A stretch of DNA of 64,000 nt from Clostridium sp. AWRP (lineage in GTDB: Bacteria; Bacillota; Clostridia; Clostridiales; Clostridiaceae). This document shows, piece after piece, positions 1-8,955 of the stretch. The DNA lies in assembly GCF_004006395.2 (NCBI RefSeq), contig NZ_CP029758.2, positions 372,001-436,000 of the forward strand, given 5' to 3'. The notes under the pieces are model-generated. The model made no database searches. It had not been told where the DNA came from and saw only the letters and a list, made by a program, of their open reading frames with translations. How positions within the stretch are numbered: position 1 is the stretch's first letter; each line of letters starts with the position of its first letter. The position numbers and the translations under genes were made by a program.

Positions 1-4
1 TATA

Positions 5-1609
5 ATGAAGATAAAGAAAGATCATTTTAAATTGCATACGAGAATTGCATTATTAGTATGTGGAGTTGTAGCACTTGTATTAATAGTAACAAATGTTTTT
101 ATTAGTAAAAAAATAACGGATATGACTAGAGAACATCTTGAGGAAAAAGCTTTTGATATTGCACATATTGTTTCTCAATCACCTACAATAATTGACGGAC
201 TTAATAATCCACAGCATGAGAGTAAGATTCAATACTTGGCTAATAAGATGAAAGACTCAACAAGTGTTCAATTTATTGTTGTTACGGATATGAAAGGAAT
301 TAGGAAATCCCATCCTGATAAAATAGAGTTAGGTAAAAAAGCTATAGGTGGAGATTTCGGAAAGGCATTCCAAGGAAATGAATACGTTTCCGAAGCTCAA
401 GGAACTTTGGGAAAATCTCTTAGAATTTTTGTTCCTATTAGAGACGATAATAGCCATCAAATTGGGGTGGTTGTTGTTGGAATTATGATGGATAAAGTAC
501 AGCAATCAGTTATACAAAGTAGACATACAATATATTTTGGTATAGTTTTTGGGTTCTTGACAGGTGTAGTCGGAGCTGTTTTACTTGCTAATAATATAAA
601 GAAAACTATGTTTGGAATGGAACCATCTGATATAGCTAAAATGTTGAGGGAAAGGAGTGCCATGCTTAAGTCTGTAAGAGAGGGAATACTTGCTGTAGAC
701 AAGCATGGAATAATAACACTTGTCAATGATGAGGCTGCGAGAATATTTGATAAAGCTGATATACGTAAGGTTGTGGGTAAAAAAGTTGATGATTGTGTTG
801 ATAATACTAGACTTATTCAAGTACTAAAATCGGGTCAATCAGAACTTGATAGGGAACAAGAACTTAAAGGCATAACTTTGATTACAAATCGTATCCCTAT
901 TTTTGTGAATAATAAAATTGATGGTGCTATTGCTACCTTTCGTGATAAGACAGAGGTGAAGATACTGGCAGAACAACTTACAGGTGTAAAGTCATATGCT
1001 AATTCACTTAGGGCACAAACCCATGAATTTATGAATAAACTCCATGTAATACTAGGTATGCTGAGCATGAAATCTTATGACGAATTATCCGAATATATAC
1101 AAACTATTGCTAATAAATATCAAAAAGAAATTGGCTTTGTTATAAGGCATTTTAAAGATCCTGTACTATCAGGATTTATACTTGGAAAAATGAGTTATGC
1201 AAGAGAAAAAAATGTTAGCTTAGTATTGTCAGAAGATTCATATGTTCTAGAGCCTTCTAATAAAGAAATTACTCATGAATTGATAACAGTTGTAGGTAAT
1301 TTGATAGATAATGCAATAGATGCAGTTTCTATAAGTGAAGATAAGATAATTTATGTAAGCTTGGTTCCGGATGATGATCGTTTGCATATTACTGTTTCAG
1401 ATACTGGAAATGGGTTTGATGATAAAAATAAGAATGAAATATTTAAAAAAGGTTTTTCAACAAAAGAAGGTAGTAGAGGCTTTGGACTTTACTTAGTTAG
1501 AAGAAGTATAGAAAAGTTAGCTGGGAGAATAGATGTATACTCTAAAATAAATGAAGGTACTACTTTTGATATTGAAATAAACTATGAAAGAAAGGGTGAT
1601 TTAATTTGA
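5..1609 (+). CDS. Sensor histidine kinase, CitA/DcuS type
   Basis: Membrane sensor kinase of the citrate/C4-dicarboxylate (CitA/DcuS) group, 534 aa. A membrane segment lies near residues 13-33, an extracytoplasmic sensor region at about 40-170, and a second membrane segment at about 175-196. A PAS region follows (about 215-320). The phospho-acceptor is in the SpoB-like box with RAQTHEFMNKLHV, His340. The ATPase domain shows NLIDNAIDAV (N box), DTGNGF (G1) and GFGLYLV (G2). The stop overlaps the start of the response regulator (TTGA), so the two are translationally coupled. The ligand is unknown; a carboxylate or amino acid would fit the family, and the permease gene just downstream is a plausible target. 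Confidence 0.9.
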   Translation: MKIKKDHFKLHTRIALLVCGVVALVLIVTNVFISKKITDMTREHLEEKAFDIAHIVSQSPTIIDGLNNPQHESKIQYLANKMKDSTSVQFIVVTDMKGIRKSHPDKIELGKKAIGGDFGKAFQGNEYVSEAQGTLGKSLRIFVPIRDDNSHQIGVVVVGIMMDKVQQSVIQSRHTIYFGIVFGFLTGVVGAVLLANNIKKTMFGMEPSDIAKMLRERSAMLKSVREGILAVDKHGIITLVNDEAARIFDKADIRKVVGKKVDDCVDNTRLIQVLKSGQSELDREQELKGITLITNRIPIFVNNKIDGAIATFRDKTEVKILAEQLTGVKSYANSLRAQTHEFMNKLHVILGMLSMKSYDELSEYIQTIANKYQKEIGFVIRHFKDPVLSGFILGKMSYAREKNVSLVLSEDSYVLEPSNKEITHELITVVGNLIDNAIDAVSISEDKIIYVSLVPDDDRLHITVSDTGNGFDDKNKNEIFKKGFSTKEGSRGFGLYLVRRSIEKLAGRIDVYSKINEGTTFDIEINYERKGDLI

Positions 1610-2307
1610 TAAAAGTCCTAATTGTCGAAGATGATCCCATGGTGTGTGAATTAAATAAAAGATACTTAAGCCAGGTAAATGGATTTAAATTAGTAGATAC
1701 TGCTCCTTCCTTTGAAGATGCAGTTAAAGTACTGAAAAAAAATCAAATTGATTTAATATTACTTGATATTTTCATGCCAGGAAAAAATGGACTTGATTTG
1801 TTTAAATATATTAGAAAATTAAATGGGGAAGTTGATGTTATAATTGTTTCAGCAGCTTGCGATATAAATGTGATAAAAAAGTCACTTCACTTAGGTGTGG
1901 TTGATTACTTAATTAAACCATTTGAATTTGAAAGATTTAATTCTGCACTTTCAAGTTATAGGGATGCTCAAAATTTTATAAAGGGGAATAATGTTATAAA
2001 TCAAAAAGACTTAGACAATTATATCCTTAATAAAGATCAACAAACGATAAGTAATCTTCCCAAAGGATTAGATAAAAATACACTACAAAATGTTTGGACA
2101 AGCATTTTAAAGGTAGGTATAGATGATTTTTCAACAGTAGAATTGGCTGAAATGATGGGAATGTCAAGAGTTTCTATGAGAAAATACTTGGAGTTTTTGC
2201 ATAGAATAGGAGTATTAACTATGAATATAGAATATGGTTTGGTTGGAAGGCCTGAGTATAAATATAAATGTATTAATTTTAGTGGAAATTTTTTGAGACA
2301 CTATTAA
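1606..2307 (+). CDS. Response regulator, CitB/DcuR family
   Basis: Cytoplasmic response regulator, 233 aa, partner of the kinase that ends inside its start codon. It begins with TTG, overlapping the kinase stop as TTGA. The receiver domain shows the acidic pair ED at residues 8-10, phospho-acceptor Asp54 in LLDIFMPGKNG, and the conserved Lys in YLIKPFEF. The C-terminal third carries an HTH of the CitB/MalR type (STVELAEMMGMSRVSMRKYLEFL) rather than an OmpR winged helix. It probably activates a transport or catabolic gene; the permease 130 bp downstream is the nearest candidate (inference). Confidence 0.9.
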   Translation: MIKVLIVEDDPMVCELNKRYLSQVNGFKLVDTAPSFEDAVKVLKKNQIDLILLDIFMPGKNGLDLFKYIRKLNGEVDVIIVSAACDINVIKKSLHLGVVDYLIKPFEFERFNSALSSYRDAQNFIKGNNVINQKDLDNYILNKDQQTISNLPKGLDKNTLQNVWTSILKVGIDDFSTVELAEMMGMSRVSMRKYLEFLHRIGVLTMNIEYGLVGRPEYKYKCINFSGNFLRHY

Positions 2308-2437
2308 CTAAAAGTATTTTTCTAGCACGAAAATTATTGATAATATTTATGCCAGATTTTAAATATTTGCATTGAATGTTTTTTGAAATTTAACAAATAC
2401 TATCCTTAAGATTATATAGGCTTGAGGTGGTATATTA

Positions 2438-3865
2438 ATGAAAAGTGATCATAAAGGACTTTCAGCAGTCCAGCTTACAATGATGGCTTTAGGAACTGTA
2501 ATTGGTGGTTCATTTTTCCTAGGTTCTGCTGTGGCTATTCATGCGTCAGGTCCTTCTATTATTATTGCTTACATACTAGGAGGAATTTTAGTATATTTTA
2601 TTCTTTCTGCACTTTCTGAAATGACTGTATCTGACCCAGTTCCAGGATCTTTTGCTACCTATGCAGGTAAAGCCTTTGGACGTGGAACTGAATTTATGGT
2701 GGGATGGGTTTATTGGACAGGAATGGTTCTAGCTATGTCCAGTGAGGCAGCAGCAGTATCAATTTTAATTCGCAGGTGGTTTCCTAAACTATCAATATCT
2801 TTAGTTGGAAGCATTGTTATTATTTGTATTACACTGCTCAACCTGTTGGGTGCAAGTAAATTGAGCAAGCTAGAGAGTGTTCTTGCTTCTTTTAAGATAG
2901 CTGCCGTACTATGTTTTGTTATTATTGGTATACTTTTAATTACAGGGTTAATGGGGGGAGTTTCACAAGTCAAATTAGGTCAATTAGGAAGAGAACCTTT
3001 TTTTGCTGGGGGAATAAAAAGCATTGCAGGAAGTATGCTTATAATTATGTTTGCATATGCTGGTTTTGAGATAATTGGTTTAGCTGCGTCAGAGACTAAA
3101 GATCCTGAAAAAGTAATTCCAAAAGCTATTAGATATACTGTGTTAAGCCTTGTTGGACTTTATATAGTTTCTGCAGCTGTAATTATATTTTTAATTCCTA
3201 CAGCTGCCATTAATGAAAGTGTAAGCCCTATGGTAGCAGCCCTTAACAATTGGGGAATGGGTTGGGCAGGTAATGTTATGAACATAATAATGATTACTGC
3301 TATACTTTCTACAATGTTAGCAGCTATGTTTGGACTTGGAAGGATGATTCGGTCTCTTGCAGATAGAGGGCATGCACCTGCATTATTGAGGGATAAAAAG
3401 GATATACCTTATAGAGGAATGATGTTTTCGGGTTTTTCTATGCTTTTAGGGCTTATAATTGGACTCCTATTTCCAAAAGTTTACTTATTCTTAGTAAGCT
3501 CGGGAGGTTTTGCATTACTCTTTACTTATGCAATTATTGTAGCTTCCCATATTCGTTTTCGCAAAAAAAACTTACAGGAATTAGAGAAAAAATCATATCC
3601 TTATGGTTCACTGATTACTTTAATAAGTCTTGTTGTTATTATTGCAAGTATGCCTTCTATTTCAGGGCAAACCTCAGGACTTATAGCTGGAATTATAATT
3701 ATAGTCGTATACTTATTTATATATTTAGGTGTAGAAGTTTATAAAAGAACCAGAGAAGCTATAAGTGTGGATAATAAGTTAAGTGTAAAAAAACAAATAG
3801 TTGATTTACTTACAGAGTTTTCTGAGGAAATTACTGATCATAGGAAAAATAAAAAAGAAAAATAA
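2438..3865 (+). CDS. APC superfamily amino acid permease
   Basis: Twelve-helix cytoplasmic-membrane transporter of the amino acid-polyamine-organocation family, 475 aa. The first helix carries the family pattern GTVIGGSFFLGSAVAI, where the unwound Gly-rich stretch binds the amino acid backbone. Helix 6 has FAYAGFEIIGLAASETKDPEK, the usual FxxxGxE signature followed by the conserved acidic/Pro loop. The C-terminus is a charged cytoplasmic tail (DHRKNKKEK). The ribosome site is GAGGTGG before ATG. Substrate cannot be read from sequence. It follows a CitA/CitB-type two-component system on the same strand, which suggests regulated uptake or exchange. Confidence 0.88.
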   Translation: MKSDHKGLSAVQLTMMALGTVIGGSFFLGSAVAIHASGPSIIIAYILGGILVYFILSALSEMTVSDPVPGSFATYAGKAFGRGTEFMVGWVYWTGMVLAMSSEAAAVSILIRRWFPKLSISLVGSIVIICITLLNLLGASKLSKLESVLASFKIAAVLCFVIIGILLITGLMGGVSQVKLGQLGREPFFAGGIKSIAGSMLIIMFAYAGFEIIGLAASETKDPEKVIPKAIRYTVLSLVGLYIVSAAVIIFLIPTAAINESVSPMVAALNNWGMGWAGNVMNIIMITAILSTMLAAMFGLGRMIRSLADRGHAPALLRDKKDIPYRGMMFSGFSMLLGLIIGLLFPKVYLFLVSSGGFALLFTYAIIVASHIRFRKKNLQELEKKSYPYGSLITLISLVVIIASMPSISGQTSGLIAGIIIIVVYLFIYLGVEVYKRTREAISVDNKLSVKKQIVDLLTEFSEEITDHRKNKKEK

Positions 3866-4220
3866 TTATATGTGAGTAATTTCAAATAAAAGTTTTATTC
3901 TATTTTTTATAATCTTGATTCCATAAATATTTTTAAATTAAAAATAAGACATAATAAATATTTTGTTTAATTTATTATAACATAATATAGCGTTAAATCC
4001 AGTTTTTATTAGAATAAGTACATAAAAGTGCCACAAATGATAACATTTATTTACTTATGATGTAATTTTATGTAAATTTGTGTATAAAATTTGTTACTAA
4101 TAATAAAAAAATTCATTTAATTACACAATAATATGACAAAATATTTATTATGTACTAATAATGTAAATTATATTTTATAGTACCACAGTTTAATATAGAG
4201 TAGAAAGGAATAGTGAGGAT
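3866..4220. other. AT-rich intergenic region, 355 bp
   Basis: No open reading frame or strong hairpin is visible. The stretch is extremely AT-rich with many TTATTATG/TAATAAT runs. It holds the probable promoter of the chemoreceptor-like gene listed separately; otherwise nothing can be supported. Confidence 0.5.
4133..4161 (+). promoter_or_regulatory. Candidate sigma-A promoter of the chemoreceptor-like gene
   Basis: ATGACA (4133-4138), a 17-bp spacer and TAATAA (4156-4161) lie about 60 bp before the gene start. In DNA this AT-rich such matches are easy to find by chance, so this is a weak call. Confidence 0.3.
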
Positions 4221-5369
4221 ATGATCAAAGTAAATCAAATAGACAGTGTGAAAGAATTTGCTAAAGTTCAAGCAAATTTAGTATCTGGTGGAGTTGTATA
4301 CGGAATTATAGAAGGCGATACTATGAAATGGGTACAGTCTTCAGACTCATTTAGTTTGGATGTATTTCACGTTGATAAAAAATTTGATAATAATAGTACA
4401 ACTCTTACTGCAATTCGTGAAAAAAGAGTACTGTCTCAGAAAGTTCCTCGTTCTGTTTATGGAATGAGACTTTTAATAACTTCAATTCCTATTGTAGATG
4501 AACAGGGTCAAGCTGTCGGTGCTTTTTCTATGGCTTTTCCTAAATTACATCCTGTAGCAAAAGCTTTCGAAAATTTTGCACCGATGTTAGCTGAAATGTT
4601 TTCAGAAGGTGTTTTTTTGTGTTTAACTGATCTTCAAAAGTTTGTATGTGTACAATCTTCAAAACAATTTGATATTAATTCTATAAAAATTGGAGATAAA
4701 TTTGGATCAGATTTTATCAGTAAAGAAGTGATAAGTACAGGAAAAGCCAAAGTTGAAAAAATAGATGCTTCAAAGTATGGAACTCCTGTTATGATGTTAG
4801 GTTATCCACTAATTGATGAATATTCAAATGAAGTTGTTGGTAGTTTTGTTATAGCTATGCCAAAGGAGACTGAAGCAGAGTTACGTAATATGTCGGGAAA
4901 TCTTACAGAAAGTATTACAGGGATATCTTCTGCTATTGAAGAATTGGCAGCATCAGCATCACAAATACATACCAATGAGCAGGAACTTAATAATGATATA
5001 AGTCAGATAACAGAATTATCAGAAGAAATAAAAAAGATATCTTCTTTTATAGAAGATATTGCAAATGAAACAAAGATGTTGGGACTAAATGCTGCTATTG
5101 AAGCGGCTAGAGCAGGACAAGCTGGTAGTGGTTTTGGTGTAGTGGCAAATCAAATAAGAAAACTTTCTGAACAAGCTAAGAGTACAGTGCCTAAGATTAA
5201 GAAATTAACAGATAATATTGAAGAAAAGGTAGATGGATCTAGCAAGAAAAGTAAGGGATCTCTAGCTTCAAGTCAGGAACAGGCTGCTGCGACTGAAGAA
5301 ATTACAGCAAGTATAGAAGAGATAACTACCATGTCAGAAAAATTAAGTGAAATTGCACTTAAGCTTTAA
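4221..5369 (+). CDS. Soluble methyl-accepting chemotaxis-like protein with duplicated sensor domain
   Basis: Cytoplasmic chemoreceptor-like protein, 382 aa, with no membrane segment or HAMP domain. The C-terminal part contains the chemoreceptor hairpin tip (IEDIANETKMLGLNAAIEAARAG followed by GFGVVANQIRKLSEQA), which contacts CheA and CheW. Flanking helices are short, so the signalling bundle is smaller than in classical receptors. The N-terminal 220 residues look like two tandem copies of one PAS/GAF-like fold: the patterns ITSIPIVDEQGQAVGAFSMAFPK and LGYPLIDEYSNEVVGSFVIAMPK align. It stands alone, with no chemotaxis genes nearby. It may sense an intracellular signal; the ligand is unknown. 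Confidence 0.85.
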   Translation: MIKVNQIDSVKEFAKVQANLVSGGVVYGIIEGDTMKWVQSSDSFSLDVFHVDKKFDNNSTTLTAIREKRVLSQKVPRSVYGMRLLITSIPIVDEQGQAVGAFSMAFPKLHPVAKAFENFAPMLAEMFSEGVFLCLTDLQKFVCVQSSKQFDINSIKIGDKFGSDFISKEVISTGKAKVEKIDASKYGTPVMMLGYPLIDEYSNEVVGSFVIAMPKETEAELRNMSGNLTESITGISSAIEELAASASQIHTNEQELNNDISQITELSEEIKKISSFIEDIANETKMLGLNAAIEAARAGQAGSGFGVVANQIRKLSEQAKSTVPKIKKLTDNIEEKVDGSSKKSKGSLASSQEQAAATEEITASIEEITTMSEKLSEIALKL

Positions 5370-5391
5370 TCATATATAAAGATCTTAAACG

Positions 5392-5521
5392 AAAAATCAA
5401 CTTATACTCTGGATACTTTTTATAACCTTCAGTTCCTTAAATATTTTACTAAGACTTATATACAAAATATTTAAAAGAGCTTCATTGTTGTAAAAGTATG
5501 CCTACGTATAAGTTGATTTTT
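5392..5521. repeat. Family A palindromic element, short copy (A1)
   Basis: About 130 bp bounded by AAAAATCAACTTATAC on the left and its inverse GTATAAGTTGATTTTT on the right. Inside, TTAAATATTTTACTAAG and CTTATATACAAAATATTTAA-type words recur as in the longer copies at 41312 and 52902. It lacks their central hairpin, so it looks like an internally deleted member. Confidence 0.75.
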
Positions 5522-5682
5522 AAGTTAGAGATTTATCAGGTAATTATCCTCGTATGGTTGGTTATCATAAGTAAAATTTGAACTTACAAATAGAGATATG
5601 CCGATAAAATTGAAAGCAAATTTAAAAAATTTTTAAATTTAATGAAGTGTTTTTTGTTTTTGAATCGTTATAGTAAGTGTAA

Positions 5683-5748
5683 GGATAAACAGAGTTCTAA
5701 GTTTCAGGTGAAGTTTTTTCTCTATCTGAAACTTAGAAATTGTTATCC
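5683..5748 (+). promoter_or_regulatory. Structured leader upstream of the ECF sigma operon
   Basis: A perfect 13-bp stem pairs TTCTAAGTTTCAG (5695-5707) with CTGAAACTTAGAA (5726-5738). An outer 6-bp stem pairs GGATAA (5683-5688) with TTATCC (5743-5748). It ends about 20 bp before the sigma-factor start. There is no T-run, so it is not an obvious terminator. It matches no riboswitch class I know and may be a regulatory RNA element or a protein-binding palindrome. Confidence 0.5.
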
Positions 5749-5768
5749 AGGGGCGCAGCAGCCATCGG

Positions 5769-6293
5769 ATGAAAAAGGCGGTGATGATTATTCAAAGAGA
5801 TGAATTTGCAAATTATATAAAACAATATGAACGTTTAATCATTACTATATGTTTATCTTTTACAAAAAATTATTTTGATGCAGAGGATTTGGCACAACAA
5901 ACTTTTCTGGCTGCTTATAAAAATTATGAGAAGTTTCAAGGAGAAAATTTTAAAGCCTGGCTCACTAAAATTGCTGTAAACAAGTGTAAAGACTATATGA
6001 AAAGTCCTGCACGAAAAATAAATAGTTTAACTGATGAAGAATATGAATGTCTAGAAGATGAGAAAAGCTGTATTGAAGATACTGTGATAGAAAATGATAC
6101 TTCACAGAAAATACATGACTTGTGTAATAAATTAAAGGAGCCTTACAGGACTGTAGCCATAAATTATTTTTGTAAAGATATTAAACTTTCCCATATGGCT
6201 GAATCTACGGGGCAAAAGCTAAAAACTCTGCAGACACATTTGTATAGATCAAAAAAATTATTAAAAGTTTTATGGAGGGAGGAGTTTATGTGA
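5769..6293 (+). CDS. ECF-type RNA polymerase sigma factor
   Basis: Extracytoplasmic-function sigma factor, 174 aa. Region 2 is near residues 20-75 (FDAEDLAQQTFLAAYKN, the core-binding and -10 recognition part). Region 4 is near 120-165 (LKEPYRTVAINYF and the helix-turn-helix KTLQTHLYRSKK). The start is uncertain: ATG 5769 has no good ribosome site, and the in-frame ATG at 5784 has AAGGCGG placed rather close. It overlaps the next gene through ATGTGA. The downstream zinc-finger-like membrane protein is its likely anti-sigma factor, and the operon is probably autoregulated like others of this family. Confidence 0.9.
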   Translation: MKKAVMIIQRDEFANYIKQYERLIITICLSFTKNYFDAEDLAQQTFLAAYKNYEKFQGENFKAWLTKIAVNKCKDYMKSPARKINSLTDEEYECLEDEKSCIEDTVIENDTSQKIHDLCNKLKEPYRTVAINYFCKDIKLSHMAESTGQKLKTLQTHLYRSKKLLKVLWREEFM

Positions 6294-6739
6294 GTGAAGT
6301 ACTGTTTGATGAAAATGGACATTTAACTGAAAAAGCCATAAAATGCCTTAAGGATGGTTCCTTAAAAAGTGAGGAGACCATTATGATTTTAGATCATGTT
6401 TCTGAATGTGAAAAGTGTAGCGTCTACCTTGCTGATGGTTTTGATGATACTGAACTTGTAAAAGCTCCTTCTGGATTTTGTGATGAGGTAGAGAATAAAA
6501 TAAAAAAGAGAAAAAGTAATGAATTCATTTTTTACTCAGTCAGGGTTTCAATTGCAGCTTGTATGGCACTCATGATTGTTTTTTCAAACACATTAAATTT
6601 TATAATAAATGCAAAAAAAGTAGCGGATATTGCAGCGCCAAATTTAAGTATCGTAAACTCAATAAATACAAATATAAGCAATTTTTCTCAGAAGATAATT
6701 AATATGGAGGGTTTTAATAATGAGAATGAAAAAAGGTAA
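6290..6739 (+). CDS. Putative anti-sigma factor with zf-HC2-like motif
   Basis: Membrane anti-sigma factor, about 149 aa from GTG 6290, the start preferred because GGAGGGAGGAG ends five bases before it; an upstream in-frame ATG at 6272 lies on the ribosome site itself. The N-terminal cytoplasmic part carries the His-x3-Cys-x2-Cys pattern (DHVSECEKCSVYL) of zinc-binding anti-sigma domains. One membrane segment follows (about VSIAACMALMIVFSNTLNFI). The gene overlaps the sigma factor start-to-stop, so the two are likely translated in fixed ratio. It is expected to hold the sigma factor at the membrane until an envelope signal releases it. Confidence 0.78.
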   Translation: MSEVLFDENGHLTEKAIKCLKDGSLKSEETIMILDHVSECEKCSVYLADGFDDTELVKAPSGFCDEVENKIKKRKSNEFIFYSVRVSIAACMALMIVFSNTLNFIINAKKVADIAAPNLSIVNSINTNISNFSQKIINMEGFNNENEKR

Positions 6740-7244
6740 GATTTCAACATTTATTTTTTCACTTTTGCCTGGTGCAGGACATATGTATATGGGATTTATG
6801 AAAATGGGAATATCTTTTATGTCAGCTTTCTTTTTTGTCATATTTATATCTGGCTGGCTTAACATAGGTCCTCTTTTGTTTGTTTTGCCTCTTATTTGGT
6901 TTTATTCCTTTTTTGATTGTATAAACAAACGGTATTCTTCGGATGAAGAATTTTTAAATTTAGAAGATAATTATTTGTTTTCACTTGATAAACTATTGAA
7001 AGTTGATCAAAAAGTATTTACAAAACAGAGATTATTTGTAGGTATAATATGTTTATTCCTTGGGTTGTATTTAATATGGGAGAATGTAATGAATACTTTA
7101 TGGGGACATATTCCAAATGAGATATATGAGATGCTGTCTGATGTAACGAGAACTGCACCTAGAATAATCATAGGCATTGCAATAATTGCTGCAGGTATAA
7201 AACTGATCAAAGGTAAAAAGAGGGAGATGGATGAAGATGTTTAA
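6720..7244 (+). CDS. Small multi-pass membrane protein of the sigma-factor operon
   Basis: Membrane protein of 174 aa with about four hydrophobic segments. The first segment begins LLPGAGHMYMGFMKMGI, which resembles the PGxGHxYxG turn of TM2-type membrane proteins. A charged loop of about 45 residues separates the two halves. The gene overlaps the anti-sigma factor by 20 bp and the next gene by 14 bp, so it belongs to the same transcript. Function is unknown; co-expression with an ECF sigma factor points to an envelope role. Confidence 0.7.
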   Translation: MRMKKGKISTFIFSLLPGAGHMYMGFMKMGISFMSAFFFVIFISGWLNIGPLLFVLPLIWFYSFFDCINKRYSSDEEFLNLEDNYLFSLDKLLKVDQKVFTKQRLFVGIICLFLGLYLIWENVMNTLWGHIPNEIYEMLSDVTRTAPRIIIGIAIIAAGIKLIKGKKREMDEDV

Positions 7245-7542
7245 AGGTCGTAGAGTTGGCACTCTTACGGCAGGTATAGTGCTCGTTATGTTTGGAACAA
7301 TGTTTTTGCTAAATAGAATGCTTCCCAATATGAATTATTATCTAATAGTGTCATTATGGCCTATTATTCTAGTACTTTTAGGTATTGAAATTATTGCAGG
7401 ATATATAATAAATAATGAAGAAAAGATGAAATATGATGCAGGTGCCATTATTTTAGTAATATTATTATCTCTTTTTTCAATGGGTATGGCAGGTGCCCAA
7501 TTTATAATTCTTCATTTTCCCCAATGTAAAATTATTTTCTAA
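7231..7542 (+). CDS. Small membrane protein, LiaF-type (DUF5668-like) transmembrane domain
   Basis: A 103-aa protein with three to four hydrophobic segments. The pattern GRRVGTLTAGIVLVMFGTMF followed by WPIILVLLGIEII matches the LiaF-type transmembrane domain that often sits in envelope-stress operons. Family members frequently carry a further beta-rich extracellular domain; this one stops after the membrane part. It overlaps the preceding gene by 14 bp and appears to be the last gene of the sigma operon. Function in the cell is unknown. Confidence 0.65.
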   Translation: MKMFKGRRVGTLTAGIVLVMFGTMFLLNRMLPNMNYYLIVSLWPIILVLLGIEIIAGYIINNEEKMKYDAGAIILVILLSLFSMGMAGAQFIILHFPQCKIIF

Positions 7543-7651
7543 ATGGGGAAGATCCTATTAAATTAATTCTAAATAGTAATTGACAGAAACAGGTTTGATG
7601 TTTAACATTAAACCTGAAATTTTTGCGTATATTTTAGTAGGAGTGTTGAAA

Positions 7652-8923
7652 ATGTTAATGACTGATGTTAAAAGGTATAAAGCTGAAACTTGGGACATAA
7701 TGCAATTTATGTTTGAAAAGTTCAATGATCATCAACTTCATTGCGTAATTGAATTGGATAGCCATATTGATGAAAATTGTTTAAAAAAAGCAGTGTGTAT
7801 GTCAACCTGGGAATTTCCGTTAATAACCTGTAAGTTTGTAGAAAAGAAATCCTCACCTTATTGGCAAAGTTGTAAATTTGCAGCAGATGATATTGTAAAA
7901 ATAATTGAAACTGAAAAAATTTATGAAGAGATAGAAAAATGTATTGTACTAAAAACAGATACATTTAAAGGACCACAACTTAGAATAAATATTATAAGAA
8001 GTAGTACACATGATTGTCTTTGCATAATAATTAATCATATGCTCTGTGATGCTGCAGGCTTTAAGGATTATCTTTATATGCTAAGCTATATATATTCCAA
8101 TCTAAAAGATAACCCTGGCTATACCCCTAATTTTCAGATGAGTTCTAGAAGTGTAAAGCAGGTGCTGGATAATTTTGATGATTTGGATAAGGTTAAAATA
8201 TTTTTTTCTTCATCACAGGTGTCTAAATACAATGGTGGTGTCTATTTTCCTTTGGAAGGAGACAATAATAGTCCTTTTGTTGTTATTCATAAGATTACTA
8301 ATGACAGAGTTAAATTTATAAAAAAATATGCTAAGGAAAGTAAGACAACTATAAATGATATTGTTATCGCATCATATATAAGGGCTCTTTACAAGGAATT
8401 ACATTGCAGCCATATAGCTCTTCCTTGCCCTGTGGATCTTAGAAGATATATTCCAGAAAAGAAGGCACAGGGAATATGTAACTTAACATCAAATATGGTA
8501 TGTGATATAGGAAAAGATATAGGTAGAAATTATAAAGAAACTCTTTTGAAGGTAAAAAAGTCCATGGAACATGAAAAGAAAAGTTTTTCATGTCTTAATG
8601 GTCCAATGATGCTTGAAATTATATTTTCTCTATTGCCTTATAAATTTGCAAAATCACTTATATCAAAGTCATTCCACAATCCTCCTATAGCTATGACTAA
8701 CATTGGAATTATAGATAAAGAGAAGCTTTCGTTTTATGGAGCTGGAATTAAAGATGCTTATATGAATGGCTCTATTAAATATAAGCCTTATTTTCAAGTC
8801 GCACTTACTACTTTTGATGATGAATTTACCTTTAGTGTAAACTTTTGTGGTACACAAAAAGATAGACAGAAGATCAAGAGTTTTTTGCAAACCCTTGATG
8901 ATGAACTCCCCAAACTGATATAA
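7652..8923 (+). CDS. Condensation-domain / acyltransferase-like protein
   Basis: Protein of 423 aa from ATG 7652, chosen because TAGGAG sits nine bases upstream; an in-frame extension to TTG 7580 has no ribosome site. It resembles the chloramphenicol-acetyltransferase-like fold of nonribosomal peptide condensation domains and alcohol acetyltransferases. The His motif reads INHMLCDAAGF, a variant of HHxxxDG with Asn for the first His and the catalytic second His and the Asp retained. Near the C-terminus are SFHNPPIAMTNIG and YFQVALTTFDDEFTFSVNF, as in the family's closing strands. It stands alone without a carrier protein, so it may acylate a small molecule or lipid. The substrate is unknown. 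Confidence 0.68.
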   Translation: MLMTDVKRYKAETWDIMQFMFEKFNDHQLHCVIELDSHIDENCLKKAVCMSTWEFPLITCKFVEKKSSPYWQSCKFAADDIVKIIETEKIYEEIEKCIVLKTDTFKGPQLRINIIRSSTHDCLCIIINHMLCDAAGFKDYLYMLSYIYSNLKDNPGYTPNFQMSSRSVKQVLDNFDDLDKVKIFFSSSQVSKYNGGVYFPLEGDNNSPFVVIHKITNDRVKFIKKYAKESKTTINDIVIASYIRALYKELHCSHIALPCPVDLRRYIPEKKAQGICNLTSNMVCDIGKDIGRNYKETLLKVKKSMEHEKKSFSCLNGPMMLEIIFSLLPYKFAKSLISKSFHNPPIAMTNIGIIDKEKLSFYGAGIKDAYMNGSIKYKPYFQVALTTFDDEFTFSVNFCGTQKDRQKIKSFLQTLDDELPKLI

Positions 8924-8955
8924 TCTAATGTATATAGAATTTGGGGGAATATAAA

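Larger units (their letters stand above)
5370..5768. other. Intergenic region, 399 bp, with repeat and leader hairpin
   Basis: Contains a short family A repeat (5392-5521) next to the chemoreceptor gene, then an AT-rich stretch, then the structured leader of the sigma-factor operon (about 5683-5748). No coding potential is seen. Confidence 0.6.
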
